Assembly: GCF_000720455.1 (NCBI RefSeq)
Contig: NZ_JOAK01000020.1
Span: forward strand, 1 to 64,000
Direction of reading: 5' to 3'
DNA length: 64,000 nt
Origin: Streptomyces virginiae
Lineage (GTDB): Bacteria > Actinomycetota > Actinomycetes > Streptomycetales > Streptomycetaceae
Within the stretch, counting starts at the first letter, position 1. The number at the start of each line of letters is the position of its first letter. The position numbers were made by a program, and so were the translations under genes. Positions 8,495 to 16,409 of this stretch are shown here, piece after piece. The notes under the pieces are model-generated. The model saw nothing but the letters and a program-made list of their open reading frames with translations. It had not been told where the DNA came from and made no database searches.

Positions 8495-9052
8495 ATGCCC
8501 GCCCAGGGATCCGCGAAGCACCCCACCACCGAACTCGACGCCCGCTACAGCTCCGCGCTCAACCCCCGCCCGGGTGCCGCCGAAGTCACCGCCACCGACT
8601 GGGCCGAGGCCCAACGGCAGCTGGGCGCCGCCGAGATCTTCTGGTTGTCCACGGTCCGGCCCGAAGGGCGCCTGCACGTCACCCCCGTGATCGCCGCCTG
8701 GCACGAGGGGGTCATGTACTTCTCCACCGGACCGGGGGAGCAGAAGGCGAAGAACCTGGCTCACGACGGCCACTGCGCGCTGACCACCGGAGGGAACTCG
8801 CTCACCGAGGGACTCGACATCGTGGTCGAGGGCAGGGCGGAACAGGTCGCCGATCCGGCCGTGGTGGAGGAGGTGATCACGGCGTACGAGGCGAAGTACG
8901 GGCCCCACATCACCTCGCCCGAGGGCACCTTCCACGGCATCGACGACGCGTTCAGGCAGGGCACCGCGGTGGTGTTCGCGGTGGCCCCGACCACGGCGTA
9001 CGGCTTCGGGCGCGACGGCGGCGTCTACAGCCACACGCGCTGGACCTTCTGA
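8495..9052 (+). CDS. PPOX-class flavin/F420-binding protein
   Basis: A 185-residue protein of the pyridoxamine-5'-phosphate-oxidase split-barrel fold. The run AAEIFWLSTVRPEGRLHVTP, then GVMYFSTGPGEQKAKNLAHD and CALTTGG, and the C-terminal YGFGRDGG...THTRWTF-type ending fit the F420/flavin-dependent PPOX families rather than true PdxH. These proteins reduce or oxidise small substrates with FMN or F420. The ATG at 8495 is preceded by GAGAGGAAG. Upstream in-frame sequence is open for a long distance but is antisense to the DJ-1-like gene. Substrate cannot be read from sequence. Confidence 0.85.
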   Translation: MPAQGSAKHPTTELDARYSSALNPRPGAAEVTATDWAEAQRQLGAAEIFWLSTVRPEGRLHVTPVIAAWHEGVMYFSTGPGEQKAKNLAHDGHCALTTGGNSLTEGLDIVVEGRAEQVADPAVVEEVITAYEAKYGPHITSPEGTFHGIDDAFRQGTAVVFAVAPTTAYGFGRDGGVYSHTRWTF

Positions 9053-9065
9053 GCGGCGCAGCTCC

Positions 9066-10223
9066 TCAGTCGCAACGCAGGGCGTTGAGGCGGGCGTTGA
9101 TCCGCGCGGCCCGGCGCGTCAGGTGATCGCGTTCGGCGAGGTTCGGAGCCTTCCGGGCCGCCTCCGCGTAAAGCCGCGCCGCCGTCGCCAGGTCCCCGTC
9201 GCGCTCGTGGAGGTACGCCGCCACCGCGGCACGGCGGGGCAGGGAGCCGTCCAGCGCCGCGAGCGCCGCCAGACCGGCCCGCGGGCCGTCGGCCTCGCCG
9301 ACGGCCACCGCACGGTTGAGCCGTACGACGGGGCTGTCGGTGAGGCGCGCGAGTTCGTCGTACCACTCGACGATCTGCGGCCAGTCGGTCTCCTCGGTGG
9401 CGGGTGCGTCCGCGTGGAGCGCCGCGATGGCGGCCTGGGCCTGGAACTCGCCCAGCCGGTCCCGGACGAGAGCCGCCTGCAGGACCGCGACGCCCTCGCC
9501 GATCATCCCCGTGTCCCACCGGCCGCGGTCCTGCTCGGCGAGCGGTACCAGGCTGCCGTCGGCCGCCGTCCGCGCGGCCCGCCGGGCGTGGTGGAGCAGC
9601 ATGAGGGCGAGCAGCCCCGCCACTTCGGGGTGATCGAACCGGGCCGCGAGCTGCCGGGTGAGCCGGATGGCCTCGGCCGCGAGGTCGACGTCGCCGGAGT
9701 AGCCCTCGTTGAAGACCAGGTAGAGGACGCGCAGCACGGTGGCGGCGTCGCCGGGCTGTTCGAACCGCACGCCGGAGACCGTGCGCTTGGCGCGGCTGAT
9801 CCGCTGCGCCATGGTCGCCTCGGGCACCAGGTACGCCTGGGCGATCTGGCGGGTGGTGAGGCCGCCGACCGCCCGCAGGGTGAGCGCGACCGCGGACGAC
9901 GGCGTCAGCGAGGGGTGCGCGCACAGGAAGTAGAGCTGGAGCGTGTCGTCGACCGCGGGCGCGGGCCCGGGCTCCGGCTCCTGGTCGACGAGGTCCTCCC
10001 GCCGGCGGCGCGAGGCGTCCGCACGGTTCGCGTCGAGGAACCGGCGCCAGGCCACGGTGACCAGCCAGCCCTTCGCGTCGCGCGGAGGGTCGGCCGGCCA
10101 CACGCGGACCGCCTCGACCAGGGCGTCCTGCACGGCGTCCTCGGCCGCCGCGAAGTCCGCTCCGCGGCGGACGAGGACGGTGAGCACGCCGGGCGTGAGG
10201 CTCCGCAGGAGGACCTCGTCCAT
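9066..10223 (-). CDS. ECF RNA polymerase sigma factor with C-terminal extension (ECF42-type)
   Basis: A 385-residue protein. Residues ~1-75 carry sigma region 2 (DFAAAEDAVQDALVEAVRVW, ...PRDAKGWLVTVAWRRFLD). A region-4 helix-turn-helix follows (LTTRQIAQAYLVPEATMAQRISRAK). A long SnoaL-free, helical C-terminal extension (VFNEGYSG..., then TPR-like ARLTDSPVVRLNRAVAV) is typical of the ECF42 (DUF6596) group. ECF42 factors are known to be co-encoded with DGPF/YCII proteins rather than an anti-sigma factor, and one is found seven bases upstream here. The ATG at 10223 is the natural first codon after that gene. It probably directs a small regulon including the DGPF gene; the signal is unknown. Confidence 0.88.
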   Translation of the reverse strand: MDEVLLRSLTPGVLTVLVRRGADFAAAEDAVQDALVEAVRVWPADPPRDAKGWLVTVAWRRFLDANRADASRRRREDLVDQEPEPGPAPAVDDTLQLYFLCAHPSLTPSSAVALTLRAVGGLTTRQIAQAYLVPEATMAQRISRAKRTVSGVRFEQPGDAATVLRVLYLVFNEGYSGDVDLAAEAIRLTRQLAARFDHPEVAGLLALMLLHHARRAARTAADGSLVPLAEQDRGRWDTGMIGEGVAVLQAALVRDRLGEFQAQAAIAALHADAPATEETDWPQIVEWYDELARLTDSPVVRLNRAVAVGEADGPRAGLAALAALDGSLPRRAAVAAYLHERDGDLATAARLYAEAARKAPNLAERDHLTRRAARINARLNALRCD

Positions 10224-10230
10224 CTCGGGC

Positions 10231-10638
10231 CTACTCCGAGATGGTGGGCGGCGCGGACAGGAACGGGCGCAGCTCCAGCCATTCGTGGATGGGCTTGCCA
10301 CCCGCCCCGGGGGCGGCCGACAGCTCCCCGGCCAGTTCGAGGGCGCGCTCGTAGCTGTCGACGTCGATCACCATCCAGCCGGCGACGAGGTCCTTGGTCT
10401 CGGCGAACGGCCCGTCGGTGACGGGCGGGCGGCCCTCACCGTCGTACCGCACGAAGGTCCCCTCGGGGGCGAGGGCCTGGCCGTCGACGAACTCGCCGGT
10501 CGCCTCCAGCCGGGCCGCGAAGTCGTGCATGTACCGCATGTGGTCCGAGATCTCCTCCGGCGTCCACTGGTCCATCGGAACGTCGTTGACCGGAGCCGGG
10601 GCGCCGCGGTAGTGCTTGAGCAGCAGGTACTTGGCCAT
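10231..10638 (-). CDS. DGPF/YCII-domain protein
   Basis: A 135-residue protein of the YCII-related (DGPF) family: MAKYLLLKHYRG at the start, the signature VTDGPFAETKDLVAGW around residue 80, and a C-terminal IHEWLELRPF. This fold is a small ferredoxin-like barrel with unclear catalytic role. GAGGAGAA precedes the ATG at 10638. The stop lies seven bases before the ECF sigma start, so the pair forms one operon. The association of DGPF proteins with ECF42 sigma factors is established; whether the protein senses, modifies or is simply a target of the sigma factor is not. Confidence 0.9.
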   Translation of the reverse strand: MAKYLLLKHYRGAPAPVNDVPMDQWTPEEISDHMRYMHDFAARLEATGEFVDGQALAPEGTFVRYDGEGRPPVTDGPFAETKDLVAGWMVIDVDSYERALELAGELSAAPGAGGKPIHEWLELRPFLSAPPTISE

Positions 10639-10765
10639 GGTGCTTCTCCTCGGTGCTGGTGCGACCCATTCTGGTCGCCTTCACACCGGGGACGGAGCCG
10701 AAAGACGCTTCTCGACATCCCGGCCCCACTTTTTTGGATGGTCCGGCGGTCCGACGGCCCGGCGG

Positions 10766-11362
10766 TCAGAGTGCGTCAGGCCGCCGGAGCCCCTGGAGCA
10801 GGAGGGCGATCAGGCGTCGGGGGTCGTAGCGGGGGTCGCCGTCGCGCCCGGCGCAGAGGTTGCCGATGCCGCGCATCAGCTCGTACGGCTGCGTGCCGGG
10901 CCTGATGTCGCCGGCCTCGACCGAGGCGTCGAGCAGTTGGGCGCAGACGGGCAGCAGGCGGTCGAGGAAGTAGGCGTGCAGGGCGGCGAAGCGTTCGTTG
11001 TCGGACTGCAGGGCGTCGGCGAGGCCGTGCTTGGTGACCAGGAAGTCGACGAAGAGGTCGATCCACCGGCGCAGCGCGTCGAACGGGGAGTCGGCGGCGG
11101 CGAGCAGGGTCGGGCCGGCCTCGGCGCACGCTTCGATCTGGTGCCGGTAGACGGCGGTGACGAGATCCGCCCGGGTCGGGAAGTGGCGGTAGATCGTGGC
11201 CATCCCGACGCCCGCCTGGGCCGCGATCCGGCGGATCGGCGCGTCGACGCCGGAGGTGACGAACACTTCGGCGGCGGCAGCGAGCACCGTTTCCCGGTTG
11301 CGCCGGGCGTCGGCCCGCTTGCCGCGGGACGGTGACTCCCCGGTGGGGCTCTCGGCGGCCAT
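10766..11362 (-). CDS. TetR-family repressor
   Basis: A 198-residue regulator. The N-terminal helix-turn-helix runs through RRNRETVLAAAAEVFVTSGV, then PIRRIAAQAGVGMATIYRHF and PTRADLVTAVYRHQ. A helical ligand-binding domain follows, resembling the SCO1712/Rv-type TetR_C group. The ATG at 11362 is preferred because GGAAGGAA precedes it; an ATG at 11377 and a TTG at 11389 lie upstream in frame without one. It is divergent from an alpha/beta-hydrolase gene, and the shared promoter holds two identical GGAGC-N3-GCTCC palindromes, which are the likely operators. It probably represses itself and the hydrolase until an unknown ligand binds. Confidence 0.88.
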   Translation of the reverse strand: MAAESPTGESPSRGKRADARRNRETVLAAAAEVFVTSGVDAPIRRIAAQAGVGMATIYRHFPTRADLVTAVYRHQIEACAEAGPTLLAAADSPFDALRRWIDLFVDFLVTKHGLADALQSDNERFAALHAYFLDRLLPVCAQLLDASVEAGDIRPGTQPYELMRGIGNLCAGRDGDPRYDPRRLIALLLQGLRRPDAL

Positions 11363-11382
11363 GACGTTCCTTCCCATGGTGG

Positions 11383-11429
11383 TTGACAAAGCGGAGCAGC
11401 GCTCCGGATAGTAGGTGGAGCAATGCTCC
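11383..11429 (+). promoter_or_regulatory. Promoter with two TetR operator palindromes
   Basis: TTGACA (11383-11388), an 18-bp spacer and GATAGT (11407-11412) form a near-consensus promoter reading toward the hydrolase. GGAGCAGCGCTCC (11393-11405) fills the spacer and GGAGCAATGCTCC (11417-11429) lies just past the -10. Both have the same GGAGC/GCTCC arms and their centres are 24 bp apart. A bound repressor at either site would block RNA polymerase. The TetR gene reads away from the other side. Confidence 0.8.
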
Positions 11430-11464
11430 GTTTCAGGTTACTCGAAGCGAAAGGCAGCCACACC

Positions 11465-12430
11465 ATGAGCACATCCACTGTCACCCCCACCGGTGCCCTG
11501 GGCGCGCCCGTCCCGGTCCTGTCCTACAGCCCGGTGGTCCTCTCCGTCCCCGGACGTCCCGTGGACCTCCAGGTGCGCGTCTGCGCGCCCGCGACCGGAA
11601 CCGACCTGCCCGTCATCCTCCTCTCCCACGGCCACGGCCCCTCGAACAACCTCTCCTCCCTCAACGGGTACGCGCCCCTCGCCGACTTCTGGGCCGCCCA
11701 CGGTTTCGTCGTCATCCAGCCCACCCACCTCACCTCCCGCACGCTGAGCCACCTGGTCGCCGACGCTCCCGGCGCACCCGACTTCTGGCGCTCCCGCGCC
11801 GAGGACATGACCCACATACTCGACCGGCTCGACGTGCTCGAGCGCACGGTGCCGCAGCTCGCGGGGCGGATCGACCCCGCCCGGGTCGCCCTCGCCGGAC
11901 ACTCGCTCGGCGGCTTCACCGCCGCTCTCCTGCTGGGCGCGGGGCTCGACGACCCCGACACCGGGAAGGTGGTGCACCTCGCCGAGCCCCGGATCAAGGC
12001 GGGCGTGCTGCTCGCCGCGCCCGGCCGGGGCGGCGAGGTCCTGAACGGGCCCATGGCCGAGCACTGGCCGATCATCGGGGCCGTCGACTTCTCCACCATG
12101 ACCACACCCGCACTGGTCGTCGCCGGCGACAAGGACGACTCGCGGCACTTCACGGACATGGGGCCGGACTGGCACGCAGACCCCTACACCCTCGCCCCCG
12201 GCCCCAAGACCCTGCTCACCCTGTTCGACGCGGAGCACGGACTCGGCGGGATCGCCGGATACGACGCCGCGGAGACCACGGACGAGGACCCGGCGCGAGT
12301 GGCCGCCCTCGCCCGGCTCACGGCGGCCTACCTCCGCACCCGGCTCCACCCCGGCGACCCCGCGTGGCAGACCGAGTGCGAGGCGCTGACGACGGGCCCC
12401 GACCCGGTGGGGCGCGTCGAATCCAAGTAG
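11465..12430 (+). CDS. Alpha/beta hydrolase (chlorophyllase/PAF-acetylhydrolase-like)
   Basis: A 321-residue serine hydrolase. It shows the oxyanion-hole strand LPVILLSHGHGPS, the nucleophile elbow VALAGHSLGGFTAALLLGAG (Ser about residue 145), an acid in LVVAGDKDDS and the distal histidine in FDAEHGLGG. No signal peptide is seen, so it should be cytoplasmic. The ATG at 11465 is taken as start; the in-frame ATG at 11423 lies inside the operator and gives a non-conserved leader. The divergent TetR gene and the double operator imply ligand-induced expression, perhaps to hydrolyse a toxic ester. Substrate unknown. Confidence 0.85.
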   Translation: MSTSTVTPTGALGAPVPVLSYSPVVLSVPGRPVDLQVRVCAPATGTDLPVILLSHGHGPSNNLSSLNGYAPLADFWAAHGFVVIQPTHLTSRTLSHLVADAPGAPDFWRSRAEDMTHILDRLDVLERTVPQLAGRIDPARVALAGHSLGGFTAALLLGAGLDDPDTGKVVHLAEPRIKAGVLLAAPGRGGEVLNGPMAEHWPIIGAVDFSTMTTPALVVAGDKDDSRHFTDMGPDWHADPYTLAPGPKTLLTLFDAEHGLGGIAGYDAAETTDEDPARVAALARLTAAYLRTRLHPGDPAWQTECEALTTGPDPVGRVESK

Positions 12431-12529
12431 GCGTATCCGAGCGCAGGTCGCGGGGGGCGTGGGGGGGGCGTGGGGGGCAGTGGCCGGTACACGGAGTCAC
12501 CCGGGGTCCGTCCTCGGGGCAGGGGCCGC

Positions 12530-12979
12530 TCACCCGTGCATGCGGGCGCCCTTGACGACCCTGTCCACGGAGTTGCGCGGCCCGTGGACGGCGACCCCGA
12601 CAAGATCGAGCTGGTCCTTGCCCACCGCCGCCACCGCTGCCCGGTTCGCGCGGTCGTGGCCCGTGCCGAACAGGTCCGCGGTGAACACCGCGGTCGCCAG
12701 CCCGCGCCGCACCGCCCGCTCGTGCGCCGCCTTCACCACTTCCTTCCCGCCCTCGAAGACCAGTACGGGCTGGCGGAACATCGGCAGGTAGGGGGTGCCA
12801 TCGGCGTCCTGGTACGGCTCGCCGACCACCTCGGGGAGGGCCGTTCCGAGCCCGCTGACGAGGAATGCGGTGACATTCAGCCGCTGCCACGTCTCCAGGT
12901 CGTCGCGGAGCAGCACCGCGATCTTGGTGTCGAAGCGCACGGGCACGTCAGCGTTCTCGTTCTTCGTCTCATCGCTCAT
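12530..12979 (-). CDS. DUF2000 family protein
   Basis: A 149-residue cytoplasmic protein with the DUF2000 pattern: RFDTKIAVLLRDDLETWQRL, NVTAFLVSGLGTALPEVVGE, then PYLPMFRQPVLVFEG and LFGTGHDRANRAAVAAVG. DUF2000 proteins adopt a PTH2-like alpha/beta fold and have no assigned activity. The ATG at 12979 is 49 bp from the start of a divergent AraC-type regulator, a pairing common for this family, which suggests that the regulator controls it. No strong ribosome-binding site is visible. The 3' end faces a G-rich run near 12450-12480. Confidence 0.8.
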   Translation of the reverse strand: MSDETKNENADVPVRFDTKIAVLLRDDLETWQRLNVTAFLVSGLGTALPEVVGEPYQDADGTPYLPMFRQPVLVFEGGKEVVKAAHERAVRRGLATAVFTADLFGTGHDRANRAAVAAVGKDQLDLVGVAVHGPRNSVDRVVKGARMHG

Positions 12980-13016
12980 GGTCCGAGACTGCCGGGCTCG
13001 GCCTCGCCCGGTCTTG

Positions 13017-13022
13017 TACGTT
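13017..13022 (+). promoter_or_regulatory. -10 element, leaderless start of the AraC gene
   Basis: TACGTT (TANNNT) stands six bases before the GTG at 13029, and no ribosome-binding site precedes that codon. The same hexamer and spacing recur before the Ser/Thr kinase gene at 47060. This suggests leaderless transcription; inference only. Confidence 0.35.
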
Positions 13023-13028
13023 CTTTGC

Positions 13029-13859
13029 GTGCAGCAGCTCCAGCAGGAAGTCTCGGCGTGGCGCCCGCAGGTCGCGGGTGTCGTCGAGGTCTTCCACGCC
13101 CGCTTCACCGCGCACGCGTACCCCATGCACGTCCACGACGAGTGGACGCTGCTGATCGTCGACGACGGCGCCGTCCGCTACGACCTGGACCGACACCGGC
13201 GCGGCACCCCGGGCGGGACCGTGAGCCTGCTCCCGCCCCAGGTCGCGCACAACGGCTCCGCCGCCACCTCGCACGGGTTTCGCAAGCGTGTCGTCTACCT
13301 CGACACGACCGTCCTGGACGAGCGCTTCATCGGCGCCGCCGTGGACGGCCCGGACCTCGCCGACCCGGCCCTGAGCCGACGCGTCGGGCAGCTCCACCAG
13401 GCCCTGACCCTCCCCGGCGAGGAGTTCGAGGCGGAGAGCCGGCTGGCTCTGATCCGCGAACGGCTGCGCGTGCTGCTCCGGCCCCGCCCCGCACTCCTCG
13501 GCGGTCACACCGCGCCGTTCGGCGCAGGAACCCGCCACGGCATCGCGCGCAGCCTGCGCGAACTCCTCGACGAGCGGGTGGTCGCGGGCATCTCCCTCCC
13601 GGAAGCGGCCGGCCTGGTCCAGGCGCACCCCGCGCATCTGGTTCGCTCGTTCAGCGCCGCCTTCGGCATCGCCCCGCACCAGTACCTCATCTCGCGCCGG
13701 ATCGCTCTGGCCCGTCGGCTGCTCCTCGACGGCCGCCCGGCCGCCGAGGTCGCGGTCGAGGCGGGATTCCACGACCAGTCCCACTTCACCCGGCACTTCA
13801 AGCGAGTCGTGGGCACCACCCCCGGCCACTACGCCCGCTCCGCGCCCTCCTGCTGCTGA
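13029..13859 (+). CDS. AraC-family transcriptional regulator
   Basis: A 276-residue regulator with an N-terminal cupin ligand-binding domain (HARFTAHAYPMHVHDEWTLL, then TVSLLPPQVAHNG) and a C-terminal double helix-turn-helix. The second repeat reads ARRLLLDGRPAAEVAVEAGF, DQSHFTRHFKRVVGTTPGHY. This layout is the AraC-N/HTH_18 type that acts on adjacent exporters or enzymes. The GTG at 13029 is chosen because it gives the usual length and follows a -10 hexamer by six bases; the frame is open far upstream but antisense to DUF2000. It probably controls the divergent DUF2000 gene. Confidence 0.85.
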   Translation: MQQLQQEVSAWRPQVAGVVEVFHARFTAHAYPMHVHDEWTLLIVDDGAVRYDLDRHRRGTPGGTVSLLPPQVAHNGSAATSHGFRKRVVYLDTTVLDERFIGAAVDGPDLADPALSRRVGQLHQALTLPGEEFEAESRLALIRERLRVLLRPRPALLGGHTAPFGAGTRHGIARSLRELLDERVVAGISLPEAAGLVQAHPAHLVRSFSAAFGIAPHQYLISRRIALARRLLLDGRPAAEVAVEAGFHDQSHFTRHFKRVVGTTPGHYARSAPSCC

Positions 13860-13927
13860 GGCCTTCTCCCGGCCGGCGCAAGCGCAGTCGGGGAACTGAC
13901 TCGTCCGCGGATCGGCGGTGGCTCTGG

Positions 13928-14287
13928 TCAGCCCGTGGTGGGGTGCCAGGAGTCTTCGGCGGCCTGGGTGCTGGGGTGCGTCGGGAAGACCTGTTCCAGG
14001 CCGACGATGCGGAAGATACGGCTGACGCGTTCGGGGACCGCGGCGAGCGCGATGGTCGCGCCGGCGGCGAGGGCGTGGTTTCGGGCCGCGATCAGCATGG
14101 TGATGCCGCTGGAGTCGCAGAACGTGAGCCCCCCGAGGTCGATGGTGAGCTGCTGGCCGGCGGCCAGGGTGATGCCGGGGAGGGCGTCGCGCACCTCGGG
14201 TGCGGTGTGGTGGTCCAGGTCCCCGGCCAGTTCGATGACCGCGCCGGCGGTGGTGGTGCGGGTGAGGAGGGTCAGGTGTCTGCTCAC
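13928..14287 (-). CDS. STAS-domain anti-sigma-factor antagonist (RsbV-like)
   Basis: A 119-residue STAS protein with VIELAGDLDHHTAPEVRDAL and the phosphoacceptor region IDLGGLTFCDSSGITMLIAA, where the serine pair around residue 60 would be phosphorylated by a GHKL anti-sigma kinase. Dephosphorylated STAS proteins sequester the kinase and free the sigma factor. Translation starts at GTG 14287, overlapping the stop of the upstream phosphatase gene in a GTGA quartet. This makes it the natural substrate of that phosphatase. No kinase or sigma gene is adjacent, so the target switch lies elsewhere in the genome. Confidence 0.9.
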   Translation of the reverse strand: MSRHLTLLTRTTTAGAVIELAGDLDHHTAPEVRDALPGITLAAGQQLTIDLGGLTFCDSSGITMLIAARNHALAAGATIALAAVPERVSRIFRIVGLEQVFPTHPSTQAAEDSWHPTTG

Positions 14288-15600
14288 TGCTGCTCTTCAC
14301 TGGTGGTTCGGGGAACGTGGACTGCCAGGACGGCGGTGTCGTCGTCCACGCCGTTGCCGAGGGTGTCGAGAAGGTCGCGGATCGCCGTGATGGCGTCCGT
14401 GGCGGTGGTCGGGGCCAGGGCGCGGCCGAGGTCGAGGAGGGCTTCGTCGCTGTAGCGGCCGTCGGGGCCGGCGGCGGTGTGGGCTTCGGTGAGGCCGTCG
14501 GTGTGCAGGAGCAGGGTGTCGCCGGGGGCGAGGTGCACGGTGGTGGTGGCGATGTTGGCGTTGGGCAGGATGCCGATGAGCTGGCCGCCGGGGGTGGGCA
14601 GAGAGTCGGCGGTGCCGTCATGGCGCATCACCATGGCCGGCGGATGGCCGCCGCTGGCCAGCGTGATGTGGAAGCCGCCCTGGTCGGGGTCGGGGGTGAG
14701 CAGGCCGAAGATGACGGTGCAGAAGCGGGGGTCGGTGCCGTTGTACTCGTGGTTGAGGACCGTGTTGAGGTTGGCGAGGACGGCATCGGGGGCGGGGCTG
14801 TAGACCGCTGCGGCACGCAGGGTGTAGCGCGCCAGCGAGGTGACGGCCGCGGCGGCCGCCCCTTTGCCGCAGACGTCGCCCAGGAACATGCCCCAGGTGC
14901 CGGCGGCCAGGGGGAAGAGGTCGTAGAAGTCGCCGCCGACCTCGTCGGCGGAGGCGATGTGGTAGTGGGCGGCGACGTCCAGGCCGGGAACGTTCGCCAG
15001 CGTGGGTGGCAGCAGGGTTTTCTGCAGGGTGGTGTTCAGGACCTTGAGGCGGTCGCGTTCCCGGTCGGCTTCCTGGCGGGCACGCAGGAGCTCGTTCTCG
15101 TAGGCGCGGCGGTCGCGGGCGTCGAAGATCGTGGTGCGGATCAGCAGCGCCTGTCCGTCGCCGCCGGTCTTGACCGTCGAGGTGACCATGACGGGCAGTC
15201 GAGTGCCGTCGGCGGTCTTGAGTTCCAGTGCGATCCCGTTGATCTCTCCCTGCATGCGCAGGAGCGGGGCGAAGTGGGTCTCGTGGTAGAGGCGGCCGCC
15301 GACGGTCAGCAGGTCGGAGAAGCGCTTACGGCCGACCAAGGCGTCGCGCTCGTAGCCCAGCCAGTCCAGCAGGGTGGTGTTGATCTTGGCGATCCGGCCG
15401 TCCAAGAGGGTGGACAGGTAGCCGCAGGGCGCGTGCTCGTACAGGTCCTCGGCGCTGTCCTCCAGCAGCTCGGAGAACCGGGCCTCCTGGTTCTCCTGGT
15501 GGTCCTCGGACCGGCCCCGGCCATGATCACGGCCCCGGCCATGGTCACGGCCCCGGCCACGGCCTCCGTCGTCGGCGGCCCCGTCGTCGGTCCCGCACAT
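14284..15600 (-). CDS. PAS-PP2C (SpoIIE) phosphatase, RsbP-like
   Basis: A 438-residue protein. A charged head contains GRGRDHGRGRDHGRGR, encoded by an 18-bp tandem repeat at 15513-15560. A PAS domain follows at roughly residues 40-165 (FSELLEDSAEDLYEHAPCGY, then TTLLDWLGYERDALVGRKRF). Next is a short coiled coil, then a PPM/SpoIIE phosphatase domain with LPPTLANVPGLDVAAHYHIA, DEVGGDFYDLF, GDVCGKGAAAA, LASGGHPPAMV and TDGLTEAH; metal-binding Asp and Gly residues are present. PAS plus PP2C is the domain order of Bacillus RsbP. The ATG overlaps the stop of the RsbQ-like gene (TGATG), giving obligatory coupling. It should dephosphorylate the downstream STAS protein. Confidence 0.9.
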   Translation of the reverse strand: MCGTDDGAADDGGRGRGRDHGRGRDHGRGRSEDHQENQEARFSELLEDSAEDLYEHAPCGYLSTLLDGRIAKINTTLLDWLGYERDALVGRKRFSDLLTVGGRLYHETHFAPLLRMQGEINGIALELKTADGTRLPVMVTSTVKTGGDGQALLIRTTIFDARDRRAYENELLRARQEADRERDRLKVLNTTLQKTLLPPTLANVPGLDVAAHYHIASADEVGGDFYDLFPLAAGTWGMFLGDVCGKGAAAAAVTSLARYTLRAAAVYSPAPDAVLANLNTVLNHEYNGTDPRFCTVIFGLLTPDPDQGGFHITLASGGHPPAMVMRHDGTADSLPTPGGQLIGILPNANIATTTVHLAPGDTLLLHTDGLTEAHTAAGPDGRYSDEALLDLGRALAPTTATDAITAIRDLLDTLGNGVDDDTAVLAVHVPRTTSEEQQ

Positions 15601-16409
15601 CACCCGGAGGCTCCCGCGAACGCTGCGATCGCCGCGGCGGTCTCCTCCGGAGCCGCAAGCTGGGGGCAGTGCCCCGTCGCGTTCAGCGTGACCAGCCGGC
15701 TGCCCGGGATCTGCGCGTGGACGAACGCGCCCACCTCCGGCGGGGCGATCGCGTCGTGGGAGCACTGGGCGACCAGGGTCGGTACCGTCACCGCAGCGAG
15801 GTCGGCGCGGTTGTCGGACAGGAACGTGACCCGGGCGAAGACCCGGGCGATCTCCGGGTCGGTGCGGCAGAAGCTGTTCGTCAGCTCTTCGCCCAGTTCC
15901 GGCCGGTCGGGGTTGCCCATGATCACCGGGGCCATGGCGCCGGACCAGCCGAGGTAGTTCGCGTCCAGGGACTCCAGCAGTTCGTCGATGTCCTCGGCGC
16001 TGAACCCGCCCCGGTAGCCGGTGGCAGGGTCGTCGACGAAGCAGGGGGAGGGGGCGAGGAGCACCAGGCCGGCGAACGCCTCCGGCCGGCGGGCCGCGGC
16101 CAGCACGCCCATCATCGCGCTCACCGAGTGCCCCACGAACGTGATCGGGCCGAGGTCCAGCTCGCGGCACAGCTCCAGCACGTCGTCGACATAGCCGTCC
16201 AGGGAGGCGTAGCGGTCCCGGCTCCACGCGGTCAGCTCGGAGTTCCCCGCGCCCACATGATCGAAGAGCACGACGGTGAAGTCCCTCTCCAGCTCGGGGA
16301 CCACCAGACGCCACATGTTCTGGTCGCACCCGAATCCGTGCGCCAGCATCACCGCCGGTGCACCGGTCCGCCCGGTCACGGTGACATGGTTCCTGCTCCG
16401 CACGTCCAT
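15600..16409 (-). CDS. rsbQ: RsbQ-like alpha/beta hydrolase
   Basis: A 269-residue hydrolase, the same length as Bacillus subtilis RsbQ. Ser95 in FVGHSVSAMMG, Asp219 in LVAQCSHDAIAP and His247 in NATGHCPQL form the triad, essentially at the Bacillus positions. Further landmarks are RNHVTVTGR, MLAHGFGCDQNMW, APSPCFVDDP and NYLGW. RsbQ and the related plant D14/KAI2 receptors hold a small hydrophobic ligand and activate partners rather than acting as bulk esterases. It overlaps the PAS-phosphatase gene, its expected partner. Start ATG 16409 is chosen by family fit; an ATG at 16418 is also possible. Confidence 0.88.
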   Translation of the reverse strand: MDVRSRNHVTVTGRTGAPAVMLAHGFGCDQNMWRLVVPELERDFTVVLFDHVGAGNSELTAWSRDRYASLDGYVDDVLELCRELDLGPITFVGHSVSAMMGVLAAARRPEAFAGLVLLAPSPCFVDDPATGYRGGFSAEDIDELLESLDANYLGWSGAMAPVIMGNPDRPELGEELTNSFCRTDPEIARVFARVTFLSDNRADLAAVTVPTLVAQCSHDAIAPPEVGAFVHAQIPGSRLVTLNATGHCPQLAAPEETAAAIAAFAGASG

